Source: Pratylenchus scribneri
Lineage: Eukaryota > Nematoda > Chromadorea > Rhabditida > Pratylenchidae
Assembly (NCBI GenBank): GCA_030063045.1
Contig: JAQSEB010000001.1
Coordinates: 1,116,001-1,180,000 of the forward strand
Direction: 5' to 3'
Length of the DNA: 64,000 bases
The position numbers and the translations under genes were made by a program. This document shows, one piece after another, positions 1 through 10,790 of this stretch; within the stretch, counting starts at the first letter, position 1; each line of letters starts with the position of its first letter. The notes beneath the pieces were generated by a model. It did not search any database, was not told the DNA's origin, and worked only from the letters and a program-made list of their open reading frames with translations.

Positions 1-946
1 AAAAGTGCAAATTAATTCTTTCCGGAAAGGGGCAACCGGATAAAGTGCAAATTAATTCTTTCCGGAAAGGGGCAACCTAAAAAAGTGCAAATTAATTCTT
101 TCCGGAAAGGGGCAACCGGATAAAGTGCAAATTAATTCTTTCCGGAAAGGGGCAACCGGATAAAGTGCAAATTAATTCTTTCCGGAAAGGGGCAACCGGA
201 TAAAGTGCAAATTAATTCTTTCCGGAAAGGGGCAATTAATTCTTTCCGGAAAGGGGCAACCGGATAAAGTGCAAATTAATTCTTTCCGGAAAAGTGCAAC
301 CGGATAAAGTGCAAATTAATTCTTTCCGGAAAGGGGCAACCGGATAAAGTGCAAATTAATTCTTTCCGGAAAGGGGCAACCGGATAAAGTGCAAATTAAT
401 TCTTTCCGGAAAGGGGCAACCGGATAAAGTGCAAATTAATTCTTTCCGGAAAGGGGCAACCGGATAAAGTGCAAATTAATTCTTTCCGGAAAGGGGCAAC
501 CGGATAAAGTGCAAATTAATTCTTTCCGGAAAGGGGCAACCGGATAAAGTGCAAATTAATTCTTTCCGGAAAGGGGCAACCGGATAAAGTGCAAATTAAT
601 TCTTTCCGGAAAGGGGCAATTAATTCTTTCCGGAAAGGGGCAACCGGATAAAGTGCAAATTAATTCTTTCCGGAAAGGGGCAATTAATTTTTTCCGGAAA
701 GGGGCAACCGGATAAAGTGCAAATTAATTCTTTCCGGAAAGTGCAACCGGATAAAGTGCAAATTAATTCTTTCCGGAAAGGGGCAACCGGATAAAGTGCA
801 AATTAATTCTTTCCGGAAAGGGGCAACCGGATAAAGTGCAAATTAATTCTTTCCGGAAAGGGGCAACCGGATAAAGTGCAAATTAATTCTTTCCGGAAAG
901 GGGCAACCGGATAAAGTGCAAATTAATTCTTTCCGGAAATAATTCT
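1..946. repeat. 40-bp satellite array (left window edge)
   Basis: Direct tandem repeat with a 40-bp period, seen as AAAGTGCAAATTAATTC recurring at 2, 42, 82 and so on. Each unit contains the 12-bp perfect palindrome CTTTCCGGAAAG and the spacer GCAACCGGAT. A few units are shortened (around 230, 610 and 680). The array ends near 946 in CCGGAAATAATTCTGATT, which is the reverse complement of the 27-bp unit flanking the related array at 25764-28615. It is therefore the same satellite in opposite orientation. It lies directly 5' of a SET-domain exon, so it may sit in an intron of that gene. The left end is cut by the window. Confidence 0.97.
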
Positions 947-1007
947 GATTAAATAAATTTTAAAATAGAAAAATCACAATATTATATTTCAATAATATAA
1001 TTTTCAG

Positions 1008-1776
1008 GCCGCCAAATTCCCATCGTTATTTTTCGGACATTGGAACGTGGATGGTCAGTTCGCACTTGTGTTTCCATTAAAAAGCATGAATTTGTTTGCG
1101 AATATATTGGCGAAGTTTTTTTTAAATTTTTTATTTAATTTTAACAATTAAATTTAAGGTCCTCACAGTTGATGAAGCATTAGAATCAAAGAAACCGAGC
1201 ATTTATCAATTCCAAATGGATGCCGGCTCATCTGATTTCAAATTTATGGTGGACGCCGCCACAATTGGAAATGTAATTTTAAAAAAATGGAGTGAGAAAT
1301 AATTATTAAATAATTAAGGAGGCCCGTTTCGTCAATCATTCTTGCAATCCAAATCTTGGTAATAAAATTGACACAATAATCAAAAATTTAATTATTAATT
1401 TTAGTTGTGCGGCGAGTTTTTGGTGATCGGCTTGACCTGAATTATTTCCGGTAAAATAAATAATAAATTCATTCATTCATTTTAATAAAAGAATTGCATT
1501 CTTCGCCAAACGGGACATTGGACCAGGTATTTTTAATTAAAATTAAATTTATATGAATGAAAATTTTTAAGGGGACGAATTGACAATTGGTTTGGATTAA
1601 TTTAATTAATTTCAACAATTTTGAAATTTGCCTAACAAGATTATAATGCCATGGACCAATATGGAAAAGGAAAACGCCAGCAAGTGTGTCGGTTAGTTTT
1701 CATTTTTTTGAAATAATAAATTTAAATTTTTTATAGTTGCAAATCGAAAATGTGCAAAGGAGTTTATTATTATTGA
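1008..1776 (+). CDS. SUV39-type histone H3K9 methyltransferase, 3' part (SET and post-SET domains)
   Basis: C-terminal part of a lysine methyltransferase that probably deposits H3K9 methylation in chromatin. Exons, joined across short introns, encode a nearly complete SET domain. In order they give IFRTLERGWSVRTCVSIKK, FVCEYIGE, RFVNHSCNPNL (cofactor-binding NHSC motif), FGDRLDLNYFRIAFFAKRDI and GDELTIDYN (catalytic Tyr region). A CxCx4C post-SET zinc motif follows (CRCKSKMC), just before the stop at 1774-1776. Ending a few residues after the post-SET cysteines is typical of SUV39H enzymes. The exon at 1008 follows a good acceptor (TTTTCAG), so the start and any pre-SET or chromodomain lie upstream, beyond or before the satellite. 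One intron (about 1584-1641) is inferred from a GT-AG pair that restores frame. G9a and SETDB1 relatives are alternatives. Confidence 0.85.
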
Positions 1777-2046
1777 ATGGAAGGATGGATGAATTGGCAC
1801 ATGACAATATTCTTTTTTGTTTAAATTGACAATTTTTAAAATTCCTTTCATCACGCATATTCAGGGCATACTATTTTTTCACATTTTCATTTTATTTTTT
1901 TCGATCTCGCCCACCCCTCCTTCACTTTCATTTAAATTCAATTAAATTTGCCAATGTGCTTTTCATGACTTTATCTATTAAATAAAAAATGCGAATAAAG
2001 AACAATTTCAATTTATCAACTGAACATTTCATTCTTTATTTATTAA

Positions 2047-5000
2047 TTAGAAGGAAAGAGCCTTGAACAAATTGCAAAGTTCATTGACCAACGATTCATG
2101 TCGAAATGAAACCCGAATATCTGGGGGAGGGAAATGATTTGAATACAAATTCAAACGGATTCAATTTGTAATTAATCACCTGGCACATTGGTTCTGAATA
2201 ATAAGGGAAAATAAAGGGTGAATAAATTCCCCATTTATTACCTCGAAACATCATTGCCGAGTACTCCTTCCTCCTTGTAATTGGGTCCAAGCCAATAAAG
2301 CTTGACCCGATGCTCAAATCCCGATTGCAGGACACTGAAGAAGCATAAGAAAATATGGAATTTACGGCCCAACCTGTTTCTGGCCAATTCGCACATATCA
2401 CACGAGCTCAGTTTCCAAACTTGGGCTGCGATGCTGTATTCCTCCATTAGGGCTTCCTTTAATGGAAATGTCATTTTATTTGGCCTCTTTCTCATTCACC
2501 TTTGTTATGTGGAATTGGAGTGGATCATCCGTGGAGAGGGAAACATTTAAGCCTTTCATCAGAAAATCGGGCAAAGGATTTCGTTGATAGGTGAGGAAAA
2601 GATGATTGTTTGAGAGTGGGGACATTGCCTTAGGGAAAGTGGAATTTGGCGTTGAATTATGGATGGTTTACAATGCCAGTTTGGGCTAAATAGAATAAAT
2701 ATTGCAATACGGGAACTTTGCGAAGCATCAAGCCGTGGGCAATGCTTTCGGAAGTCAGATAGCCAACACTCAAATGATTGACATGCCCAGCCTCTCCACA
2801 ATGTGGCCGCAAGGCAAATACGTTGAGTCCACGCAATCGACGGAAGGCATAAAAATTGGAGGGGAAAATTGAGTATAAAGTGTGGAAATATTGGATTTAA
2901 TTTGAATTTTTAATTAAATTATTTCCCAATTTTACATTGAGTGCAGCCAAATTGGAGAACATATAGAAAAGATAGTAGGAATACGAGGGATTCTGAAGGA
3001 TAATTGAGGAAATATTGGACGAAGATAATGTCAACCTCCTCGCCAACATATTCCGCCGGTTCAGGGCATTCTTTTGTGAATGGGACATGTTCATGTTTTG
3101 ACTCATCATCGACAGAATCCAACCCGGAAACGTGCTAAAATAAGGCAGATTGAAATGGATTGGTATTTGAGGAATACTTGAAGGAAACGATGCAAAGCCG
3201 GATGGGAATTTGGATCATTGGTGACCTGTGATCGGAGGGGAATTGGATTATAAGGAAATGACCAGTGATCACCTCAAATAATGGGCTAAAAATATTGTCG
3301 AGAAATGTGTCAAAATTGGGGATCAAATTCTTGCATCGATAAACATCGTAAAGTCGAGGAATTTGGATCATCCAACGAACATTTTGAGACCAAACCTACA
3401 TAAAAATGGAGGAATTCGCCAATTTTGACCCAAACGAACATCATGCCGAATTGCCCATTCCGCCAATTTGTCCCATTCATCCTTGGAACGGCCATAAATG
3501 GACAAACGCGGCTCCATATGTTGATATTTGCTTTCCTATTCACAATTTCAAATCAAATTGTTCCCAATTCAATTGTCTTTACCTCCACATCGCTGAGCAC
3601 CTCTTTGAGGACTTCCGCAAAATATCTTCCACCCACATAATTATCCGTTTTGATGAAAATTTCACGCAGCTCATTTTGTCCAACTAAATGAGAGAGGATT
3701 ATTTAGGCCTAATTCCCCAATTTCTTCTAGGGCAATCCTTCGAAATTGGGATTCCAAAATTCTTTTTGAGGCTTTTCGGGAATACAGAAAATGAATCCTT
3801 TTCCCCATATCTCGTCTTCTTGATAATGAATTGCTGACTTTTACCCGAGGCAATTTTCAAAAAAAATGAAGGATTCGGAACCTCAATTCCGAAGGATTGC
3901 CTGCCTTGCCTCCTCATACTTGGATTATATTTGGCATTGAATTTGTCGAAACGATGGAATCTGTGGAAAATGGCACACAATTAAGTATGCCCTCATTCCC
4001 CCTTTTTGGCCTAACGTGTTCCGATCGGCATGCACATCCAACATGTCGACAGAAAGGCACTAAAATATGTTTATTTTTACGTGGAATTAAATTTAAGCAT
4101 TCACATATGGAGTAATGCCCATTTGATCGAACAATTCCTGCATTGTCACATTCTTCCCATCCTTCAAATGTTTTTCATTTTTCCCTCAATTTTGCCCGAA
4201 AACATTCCCCCCACCTTCACATGAACGACTTCCTCAGCGTCAGTTCGCATTTTCTTCTTGATGAATCGAAGTAAATGCCTAATTCAAAATTGGTTTAAAT
4301 GGTTTAAATTAGTCTCACTTATGGTTCATTGAACTGGCGGCTGGAAGGAATGTTGGGGAAAGGTGAATTCATTTGTTTTGGTGGACAAAAGACAAAACCC
4401 ACCGTGAATGTGAGTGTCCACCTTTCGAATATTGTAAAAGTCCCGATGAGGGACACTTCTCTGCTCGGCACTCTCCAATTGTTCATTCAACAAAACATGA
4501 AGTTGAAAATGAGTTTGGAGGAAGGTGAGACGTCGATAGCAGAAAGTCTTCAAAGAAAAGTAGAATAGAATGGAATGGAATAAAGCCAGATTTTAGAAAA
4601 ATTGGGGAAGCAACAATTTTGGGTGTTGATGATGATACTGGGTAAATTTATATAACATTCGATTAGGCATAAAATTGGCTACAAAATTGTACACAAAACA
4701 ATGTCAAAATTTTGGCTATTTCTCAAGGTAAATTGTTGGTTTAATTAAAATTGCATTGTTGGCCCTTTTATGAACATAAAACTGGGAGAATATCCAATAT
4801 TTACGAATTATTTTGATATAATTTTATAGCTAATTAGTGCTCTCAATAAAATACTACAAAATGAATTCAGCAGCTTTTTCCCCTTCAACGTTAAACCATT
4901 CCATTTCCGATTGGCTCTTCCCCAATTATCGTAACACAAATGAATATTCCCCCAAGCAAAACCAATCTCCCCACCTTCAATGGGCCTTCATTGCAAATTC

Positions 5001-8000
5001 GGTTGATCCAATTGAAGTCCCTGGATTTGCACAGAAATCATCAAAATTCCCTTTCCCCTCATTTTACTTCAAATATTTTTCCCTGGCCACGTAATACTTT
5101 CGAAGTTGTTCGACAATTTCGCCTTTTGAGTCCAAAACGGCCACCTTTCATGAATCCAAATATCAAAAATTCTCCCCTTTCCATTTTCTACCGTTCCATT
5201 TTGCCTTTTGAGTGTGAATTTTTGTCCGAATTCTGGCAACGGCTCATCCAAACCCCAATGGTCCTTTGGCGGTTCCGGTGGATTGTAGGACATGTTTGCG
5301 GCTGAAAATTGGTTTAATTTCCAATGGAAAGTGACTTTGGATTGTGAAAAGGGTGCGCAAAGAATTATTTGAATGTTGACAATGAATGTGCCCGGAAATG
5401 GAATAATTGAGTGGGATGACAAAAGTGAACAAAATGGACGACTGAGAGTGAATTTGATACACCCAACTTGTCGCCGATTGCAATAACTCATCAATGACTA
5501 AATCAATTTTGATAATTTTGCGATCAAATTAAAGAGCAGACTTTTGGCTATCCAATGACGTTAAATTTATTAAAATTGGTTACGAATTGTTTGAGTTATG
5601 TCGAAAAAATCAATGAATAATTTGCCAAGGGCAAATAAAACAGGGGGAATTATGTTGGGGCAAATAAAAAAGGCGGAATTAGATGGGGCAAATAAAACAG
5701 GCGGAATTATGTTTGGGGCAAATAAAACAGGCGGAATTATATTTGGGGCAATTAAAATGTTTTGGGCAATTAAAATGTTTTGGGCAATTAAAATGTTTTG
5801 GGCAATTAAAATGTTTGGGGCAAACAAAATGTTTGGGACAATTAAATGTTTGGGGCAATTAAAATGTTTGGGGCAAATAAAATGTTTGGGGCAAATAAAA
5901 TGTTTGGGGCAATTAAAATGTTTGGGGCAATTAAAATGTTTGGGGCAATTAAAATGTTTGGGGCAATTAAAATGTTTGGGGCAATTAAAATGTTTGGGGC
6001 AATTAAAATGTTTGGGGCAATTAAAATGTTTGGGGCAATTAAAATGTTTGGGGCAATTAAAATGTTTGGGGCAAATAAAATGTTTGGGGCAATTAAAATG
6101 TTTGGGGCAATTAAAATGTTTGGGGCAATTAAAATGTTTGGGGCAATTAAAATGTTTGGGGCAATTAAAATGTTTGGGGCAATTAAAATGTTTGGGGCAA
6201 ATAAAATGTTTGGGGCAATTAAAATGTTTGGGGCAAATAAAATGTTTGGGGCAATTAAAATGTTTGGGGCAATTAAAATGTTTGGGGCAATTAAAATGTT
6301 TGGGGCAATTAAAATGTTTGGGGCAAATAAAATGTTTGGGGCAATTAAAATGTTTGGGGCAATTAAAATGTTTGGGGCAATTAAAATGTTTGGGGCAAAT
6401 AAAATGTTTGGGGCAATTAAAATGTTTGGGGCAATTAAAATGTTTGGGGCAATTAAAATGTTTGGGGCAATTAAAATGTTTGGGGCAATTAAAATGTTTG
6501 GGGCAATTAAAATGTTTGGGGCAATTAAAATGTTTGGGGCAAATAAAATGTTTGGGGCAAATAAAATGTTTGGGGCAAATAAAATGTTTGGGGCAAATAA
6601 AATGTTTGGGGCAATTAAAATGTTTGGGGCAATTAAAATGTTTGGGGCAATTAAAATGTTTGGGGCAATTAAAATGTTTGGGGCAATTAAAATGTTTGGG
6701 GCAATTAAAATGTTTGGGGCAATTAAAATGTTTGGGGCAAATAAAATGTTTGGGGCAAATAAAATGTTTGGGGCAATTAAAATGTTTGGGGCAATTAAAA
6801 TGTTTGGGGCAATTAAAATGTTTGGGGCAATTAAAATGTTTGGGGCAAATAAAATGTTTGGGGCAAATAAAATGTTTGGGGCAAATAAAATGTTTGGGGC
6901 AATTAAAATGTTTGGGGCAAATAAAATGTTTAGGGCAATTAAAATGTTTGGGGCAATTAAAATGTTTGGGGCAATTAAAATGTTTGGGGCAATTAAAATG
7001 TTTGGGGCAAATAAAATGTTTGAGGCAAATAAAATGCTTGGGGCAAATAAAACAGGCGAAATTATTTTGGGGCAAATAAAACAGGCGGAATTATGTTTGG
7101 GGCAAATAAAACAGGCGGAATTATGTTTGGGGCAAATAAAACAGGCGGAATTATGTTTGGGGCAAATAAAACAGGCGCAATTATGTTTGGGGCAAATAAA
7201 ACAGGCGGAATTATTTTGGGGCAAATAAAACAGGCGGAATTATGTTGGGGCATTGTTGGTACATAGTAAAGAAGATTTTAAAAGATTTTAAAGGTAAAAC
7301 ATCAAAATTTTTGAAGCAATTTAAATAAAATTAATATTATTGGATATCTAAGTCTGCTCTTTAATTTGATACTAAAATTATCAAAATTAGTTAACTCTTT
7401 GATGAGTTAAAATGGCAACAAGTTGGATTGTTCTCAAGTGAATATTGTGATTGGACCTACAGAGTCGATCTGCCAGTAAAAATGATCATTGAATGGAATG
7501 GGATCAAAGCGGGATAATCATGTCAAGCAAAAAAGGTGTAAAAAGCGATGGAATATGTAGAACTCACATGACTCTGTATTCTTCCTTCGACATTTTGGCA
7601 ATTCTCGAGGATATTTGCTGGTCAAGAAATTTCGAGTTGTGCTCGGAAATGGGGCACCAATTAATTCCATATATTCGCTACGGAGTCGGAGTGCTTCGAC
7701 CAGAGAACGGGCAGCACAACGCAAATCCTCCAAAGGAACTCCGGACAATTCCTCGCCGGTCAATCCCTGAGGAATAGGTAAAATTTATAAATTGTTTCCC
7801 AATTTTTGGCACCATTCTTTGGTAATTCACGTCGATTGCATCCCTGAAGGAGTGCATCTCAACGTGTTGGGGCGAACACAGTTCACGGTCGATTTCGTCA
7901 AACTCAAATCATACAAATTTCTCATAAAATTTAATAGCCAATTCCCCCCCCCCCCACCTTTTCTTGGCCAATTCCAAATGCAATGGCCGATGGCGATGCG

Positions 8001-9480
8001 GGAGTACGGCAATTGGGCGATTCCGATCGTCCACCGTTTTGTTGCTGTTTTTCCACTGGACTGATTGCACCTGATCCAGTGCCAATTGCGCCTCCTTGTT
8101 CACGGATTGATTCCAATTTGACCCTGAGGCAAATTTGTTGGAGAGATTGGATTTGATTTTTTTGGAGGGCAGAGAGTGTTAAAATGAAGGAAAGACGGTA
8201 TCTGTGCCTTTTGTAATCCGCTTTTTATGGTCAAAAGGGAAAAGGTGAAGAGCCCTAAGGGTCACATCAAGGTTTAGGGTCATTCTGAATAGGATATCGC
8301 CTCATGTATCCCTGAAGCCTAAATCTAATCCTAATCACCTATAGAGGTCATTTTCCCCTGTAAAACCTAAAAGTAGATTCAAGCGGCACAAGTACCGAAA
8401 AGTTTAGTTTGAGAAGATTGGATTTGATGTTTTTTTGGGGATGGGAGAAGGTGTTGAAATGAAGGAGATGGTTTTGTTGTTTGAAGGTGGGGGAGGAGGG
8501 GATGAATAACCTTATTTATTATGTTCTTTTTTGTTTGTCGTAAATAAATGAACATGAACCAAAATGGGGGTATCGGATGGACAATAGGGAATGGAATGTG
8601 GGTGGATAAATCATTTCATTTCACTTCCATTTCACATCAAAGTACATTTATGGCCGTATCAAAAAAGGAATTTTAAGCGAATAATGGAAAAAAGAAAGGC
8701 AAATAAGGCCACTCACGGCTGTGGATGTTGTTGAAGAGACAATCGCCGATGATTGGTTTGTGTATTCCGAACGGTGGCCGCCCCTGTCGCTGATGGATTT
8801 CCAGATGAATGGCCAAGGGAGGAACATGCCCGAGATGGGGTCGAACATTGTTGGATCATCGCGGAGGAGGATGAAGCCATCGCCCCCGGTGGATTTGCGC
8901 CAACTCCAATCACTTCAGTCAATCTATTAGTGGCGAAAAATATGTGAATTGTTAAGAAGTTGGTTTGGGATTTGTGCGAATGGCAAAAGGAATGAATGGG
9001 GTATGGCCGAACAAAAGAATATTATGCAAATCTGGCAGGCCACTCGGTGCCAACCTGTTGGAAATTTGCCTCTGCAGTGCCGTTTTATTCTCCAATATTT
9101 CAATTGGATAATGGGACAGTTCATAGGGCGATGAGATCACATGGCAAGAGGAAGAACCGCCGCTCAACCCTTGGAATGGGCCAAATTCGGCTCCGTCCGA
9201 ATCCGTCGATGCTCCTAATAAGGACAAAAATAATTCCCCCATTTTTGACCAATTCCAGCCAACTATGAATTCCAAGATGCGATGCATTTTCGGCCTCATT
9301 TTCCAGTGGGGCTTCTTCGCCTCCTCCAGTGGCCAATTTCAAACTTTGTTTCAACATTTTCTTGGCCAATTCCCTTTCCACTCGTTTTGCCTCCTCTTCC
9401 ACAATTGGGTCACTCAAATCGTCGTCAATGGAGGCTTCCAAATTCATGGAGACAAATGGGCCCGATTTTCGAAATTCCAT
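2047..9480 (-). CDS. AMPD: AMP deaminase
   Basis: Deaminates AMP to IMP in the purine nucleotide cycle; cytosolic. The exon chain can be followed from ATG at 9480 to TAA at 2047. Landmarks in order: acidic N-terminus ([19 protein letters not shown]); [45 protein letters not shown] joined to [27 protein letters not shown] (metal-binding HxH); [31 protein letters not shown] segment; [24 protein letters not shown] (catalytic STDDP); [20 protein letters not shown]; and a C-terminus reading GNDVSR-TNVP-DIRVSF. TNVP is carried by a 14-nt microexon at 2180-2193. The intron at 5302-7567 holds a palindromic element and a tandem array. Middle exon borders (about 2600-4300) were recognised by homology and not each fixed. 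The N-terminal exons fit by phase and by resemblance to animal AMPD. Confidence 0.93.
5486..7442. mobile_element. Palindromic MITE-like element A, copy 1, split by a tandem array
   Basis: Left arm about 5486-5610 has CTCATCAATGACTAAATCAA then TCAAATTAAAGAGCAGACTT. Right arm about 7290-7442 carries the complement (GTCTGCTCTTTAATTTGATA) and ends TTAACTCTTTGATGAGTTAA. The arms match, in inverted order, the uninterrupted copies at 18437, 41680 and 51532. Here the centre is replaced by about 1.6 kb of tandem repeats. No ORF other than repeat translation. Lies wholly inside an AMP deaminase intron. Confidence 0.8.
5636..7250. repeat. Composite 30-bp/18-bp tandem array
   Basis: Both edges (about 5636-5750 and 7050-7250) are built of 30-bp units containing CAGGCGGAATTA plus TGTTTGGGGCAAAT. 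The middle, about 1.3 kb, is built of 18-bp units AAAATGTTTGGGGCAAAT or -CAATT. The 18-mer equals the 30-mer with the 12 bp CAGGCGGAATTA removed. Because 18 and 30 are multiples of three, several frames stay open on both strands for up to about 500 codons; these are repeat artefacts, not proteins. The array is in an intron of AMP deaminase and between the arms of the palindromic element. Confidence 0.96.
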
Positions 9481-10285
9481 CAAAAAATGAAAGGGAAAAA
9501 AGATAAAATTTGGATGAATGAATGAATGAATGGTGTAAAATTGCGGGAACAAAAAGGGGAAAATTGGAAGGGAACATGGGTTATTTATTTTATTCTTATC
9601 GCTTTTAGAAATCTTTGATGAAGGGAAGAAAAGGTGAATTTTTGCAGGGAAAAATGTAATAAATTGCCTCTAGTAAAATTCATGAATGGGAAAAGGATCG
9701 TATAAACTTTAATTCAATAGAGCTGGTCAAGATGGGCCAATTTATGTGTCTCGTTTGCACTATTTGGACAAAAAATTGATAGTATTAAACCGTCCAAACC
9801 ATATTGGTTTTTGATTCATAACTCTTTTGCTTTTGAACTAAACCCCGACAATCTATAGGTCAATTGATGTATCTCGATGAGCTCTATCGAATGGTGTAAA
9901 GTTTATATGGTCTAAGATCAAGCTTAAAAATAGGCTTTAGCCTTAAGCCAAAAATCAGACTCTTTGGCAACTTACCCTCCTTCAACAAGAAAATTATCAA
10001 CCTTTAATAAATTATTATCAAATGAATATTGCAAAAATTTTTCTGTCTTTTCGATTTCCTTAAAAGGATTTGGGGAATATTATTTCTTTTTTTTTCAATT
10101 TGACTAATTGCGAAAAAAGGGGATTGCAAAAATGAAGACCCAGGAGGAATTATGGGAGCAAATGAATGGAAAAAAATTGTTGGGAATTTTGGGGAATGAA
10201 GAGAAGAAGCCTAGCAATAATTAAGAGGATTCCCCGCCAATCAACGAGAGGAGACGACGGTCTTCCCTCATCGTTTTCCTTCTTT
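9481..10285. other. Intergenic region upstream of AMP deaminase
   Basis: AT-rich, no supported gene. 9710-9975 has dispersed-repeat-like sequence (ATTAAACCGTCCAAACC, AAGCTTAAAAATAGGCTTTA) with short internal inversions. It is the expected promoter and 5' UTR region for the AMP deaminase gene, but I see no recognisable core element. Confidence 0.4.
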
Positions 10286-10516
10286 TTAGCGAAGATAATT
10301 CCCCTTTTTGTCATGGACGCCCGTCGCCGCCGGAGGGGCCGAATTAACAAGAATTGCAAATAATAAAAATACATAAAACACGTTGAAAATGATGATTGGA
10401 ATGGTAAATTGGCCACTATTTTTAGTGGGTAAAAAAGGAATAAAAATGGAAAGGTGCAAAGAAAAGATGGCTCTATTTCGTTCTTCGGTGGTGGTTGGTC
10501 GGCCACATGCCCCCAA
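10286..10516 (-). CDS. Possible small secreted peptide (uncertain)
   Basis: An open frame of 76 codons whose central part is a good hydrophobic signal or membrane segment (IIIFNVFYVFLLFAILV) followed by NSAPPAATGVHDKKGNYLR and a stop. The residues before the hydrophobic stretch look like non-coding sequence, so the true start or a first exon is unclear. No family recognised. The downstream stretch to 10150 on the same strand shows no clear continuation. It sits in the gap between DLST and AMP deaminase. Weak candidate only. Confidence 0.22.
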   Translation of the reverse strand: MGACGRPTTTEERNRAIFSLHLSIFIPFLPTKNSGQFTIPIIIFNVFYVFLLFAILVNSAPPAATGVHDKKGNYLR

Positions 10517-10790
10517 CTAGGCCATCCCCTCCCTTCCCCGCATACGGGCGTGTGGGAAATCGATTACTGCAAAAAATGGGGGAAATGAAGGAGGCAAAAA
10601 AGCCAAAAGCCGAATGGCTTAATAAAAATATGGTTTATTTATCAAAAGAATTTATGCATCCAAATTTAAAATAAATTCAATGAAATTAGTGTCGACTAAA
10701 ATTTTAAGGAAAATATTCATAAAATTGGGAGGAGGGTGCCTAAAACAAAAAAATAAAGCATCAATGCAATTGGATTGGAACAAAATGATA

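Noticed and set aside
1..940. CRISPR-like array of regular repeats
   Set aside because: Units are contiguous with no unique spacers, and the host is a eukaryote with introns.
5570..7228. Open frames of 460-501 codons on both strands
   Set aside because: They are translations of 18- and 30-bp repeats, whose periods are multiples of three; several frames are open at once, with no start context or non-repeat domain.
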